This document shows, one piece after another, positions 4,802-5,520 of a stretch of DNA of 5,520 nt (positions within the stretch are counted from its first letter, which is position 1; every line of letters begins with the position of its first letter). Position numbers and translations under genes: made by a program. The stretch covers positions 1 through 5,520 of the forward strand of contig DLND01000050.1 of the NCBI GenBank assembly GCA_002476905.1, in the 5' to 3' direction. The DNA comes from Flavobacteriales bacterium UBA7519 (lineage in GTDB: Bacteria; Bacteroidota; Bacteroidia; Flavobacteriales; Weeksellaceae). Under the pieces are notes generated by a model, which worked only from the letters and a program-made list of their open reading frames with translations, had not been told where the DNA came from and searched no databases.

Positions 4802-5455
4802 ATGCTGACAAAAGAACAAATCGCACAACGCATATCAAGAGAAGTGAAAGACGGGATGTATGTCAACCTTGGAATCGGGATTCCGACTTTGGTTGCTAAC
4901 TATGTTCCAGAGGATATTTCGGTGGAATTCCAGAGTGAAAATGGCGTTTTGGGAATGGGACCATTTCCTTTTGAAGGCGAAGAAGATGCAGACTTGATTA
5001 ATGCGGGAAAGCAGACTATTACGATTCTTCCAGGGGGTTCTTTTTTTGATTCGGCTTTCAGTTTTGGGATGATCAGAAGCCAAAAAGTGGATTTGACAAT
5101 TCTTGGCGCAATGGAAGTTTCTGAGAACGGCGATATTGCCAACTGGAAAATCCCAGGTAAAATGGTAAAAGGAATGGGCGGCGCAATGGATTTGGTAGCA
5201 TCGGCTGAAAATATCATCGTTGCAATGATGCACGTCAACAAAGCTGGCGAATCCAAAATTCTGAAAAAATGTACACTTCCTTTAACAGGCGTGAATTGCG
5301 TTAAGAAAGTTGTAACTGAATTAGCGGTTATGGAAATCACAGATAAAGGTTTCAAACTTCTGGAAAGAGCTCCGGGAATTTCGGTTGAAGACATTGTAAA
5401 AGCTACAGAAGCGGATTTGATTATTGAAGGAGAAATTCCTGAGATGAAGTTTTAA
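4802..5455 (+). CDS. scoB: 3-oxoacid (succinyl-CoA:acetoacetate) CoA-transferase subunit B
   Basis: The B subunit of the CoA-transferase whose A subunit is encoded at the left edge; 217 residues, full length for the family. The start MLTKEQIAQRISREVKDGMY matches the usual N-terminus. Next come VNLGIGIPTLVANYVP (21-36) and the active-site segment VEFQSENGVLGMGPFP (41-56), in which Glu46 of SENG corresponds to the glutamate that forms the covalent enzyme-CoA thioester in this family. Further family blocks are INAGKQTITILPGGSFFDSA, TILGAMEVSENGDIANWKIPGK and MGGAMDLVASAENIIVAMMH. It is complete and looks active. scoA and scoB are usually consecutive; here scoB follows 4.2 kb of opposite-strand genes and needs its own promoter. 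TAA stop at 5453-5455. Confidence 0.96.
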   Translation: MLTKEQIAQRISREVKDGMYVNLGIGIPTLVANYVPEDISVEFQSENGVLGMGPFPFEGEEDADLINAGKQTITILPGGSFFDSAFSFGMIRSQKVDLTILGAMEVSENGDIANWKIPGKMVKGMGGAMDLVASAENIIVAMMHVNKAGESKILKKCTLPLTGVNCVKKVVTELAVMEITDKGFKLLERAPGISVEDIVKATEADLIIEGEIPEMKF

Positions 5456-5506
5456 CTAATTAAGAAAGAATAATTAATAATGAAAAAATCCGCAACGTCA
5501 TTTGCG

Positions 5507-5520
5507 AGATCGGAAGAGCG
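5507..5520. other. Probable residual Illumina TruSeq adapter at the sequence end
   Basis: The final 14 bases, AGATCGGAAGAGCG, are exactly the start of the Illumina TruSeq adapter sequence. A 14-base exact match at the very last position is very unlikely by chance and points to an untrimmed contig end. These bases should not be treated as genomic. The 51 bases from the scoB stop to here contain no recognisable gene. Confidence 0.85.

Noticed and set aside
4835..5394. Long open frames on the minus strand opposite scoB
   Set aside because: They mirror the codon structure of a clear CoA-transferase gene and encode no recognisable family.
5480..5520. Possible start of a gene reading MKKSATSFARSEE
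   Set aside because: Its last five codons are the adapter sequence; only nine codons remain before it, with no family resemblance.
1..5520. tRNA or other structured RNA genes, riboswitches
   Set aside because: No cloverleaf or known RNA motif was recognised in any intergenic stretch; the gaps are short and taken up by repeats and promoters.

Overview
The window looks like a piece of a Flavobacteriia genome (Bacteroidota; Chryseobacterium or a close relative is my best guess). The reasons are AT-rich DNA, the sequence flavour of the two CoA-transferase subunits, no clear Shine-Dalgarno sites, and several upstream regions fitting the Bacteroidota promoter pattern TTTG - about 19 nt - TAnnTTTG. 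The genus is inference.

Layout. A 3-oxoacid CoA-transferase A-subunit gene (scoA), missing its first ~50 codons at the left edge, ends at 552 on the + strand. The B-subunit gene (scoB) lies at 4802-5455, also on +. Between these normally adjacent partners are about 4.2 kb in which every gene is on the - strand: a MazE/MazF-type toxin-antitoxin pair (555-1114), a ParD/ParE-type pair (1261-1802), a zinc-ribbon plus DUF4145 protein (1984-2826) and a 600-residue ABC exporter (2882-4684). The last bases (5507-5520) exactly match the start of the Illumina TruSeq adapter, so the window probably ends at a contig end carrying residual adapter.

The main discovery is a series of three direct repeats, R1 (488-557), R2 (1176-1245) and R3 (1868-1927). 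R1 is the living 3' end of scoA; R2 and R3 are orphan copies of that same end, stop codon included. R1|mazEF|R2|parDE|R3 therefore reads as two cassettes, each holding one self-sufficient toxin-antitoxin operon with its own promoter and each bounded by copies of the scoA terminus. R2 differs from R1 at four positions, all synonymous third-codon positions, whereas R3 carries amino-acid changes. This suggests serial insertion at the scoA terminus, each event giving the gene a new functional end and pushing the old end downstream, so the newest cassette lies next to scoA. No integrase or transposase is visible, so the mechanism is unknown.

Working together: ScoA and ScoB would form one enzyme that moves CoA between succinate and acetoacetate, although their genes are split. 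The two toxin-antitoxin operons are probably autoregulated through palindromes overlapping their promoters. The DUF4145 gene has a separate candidate promoter overlapping the end of the ABC gene and may be a further accessory gene. The ABC exporter and scoB are divergent, with two palindromes in the 117-bp gap between them.
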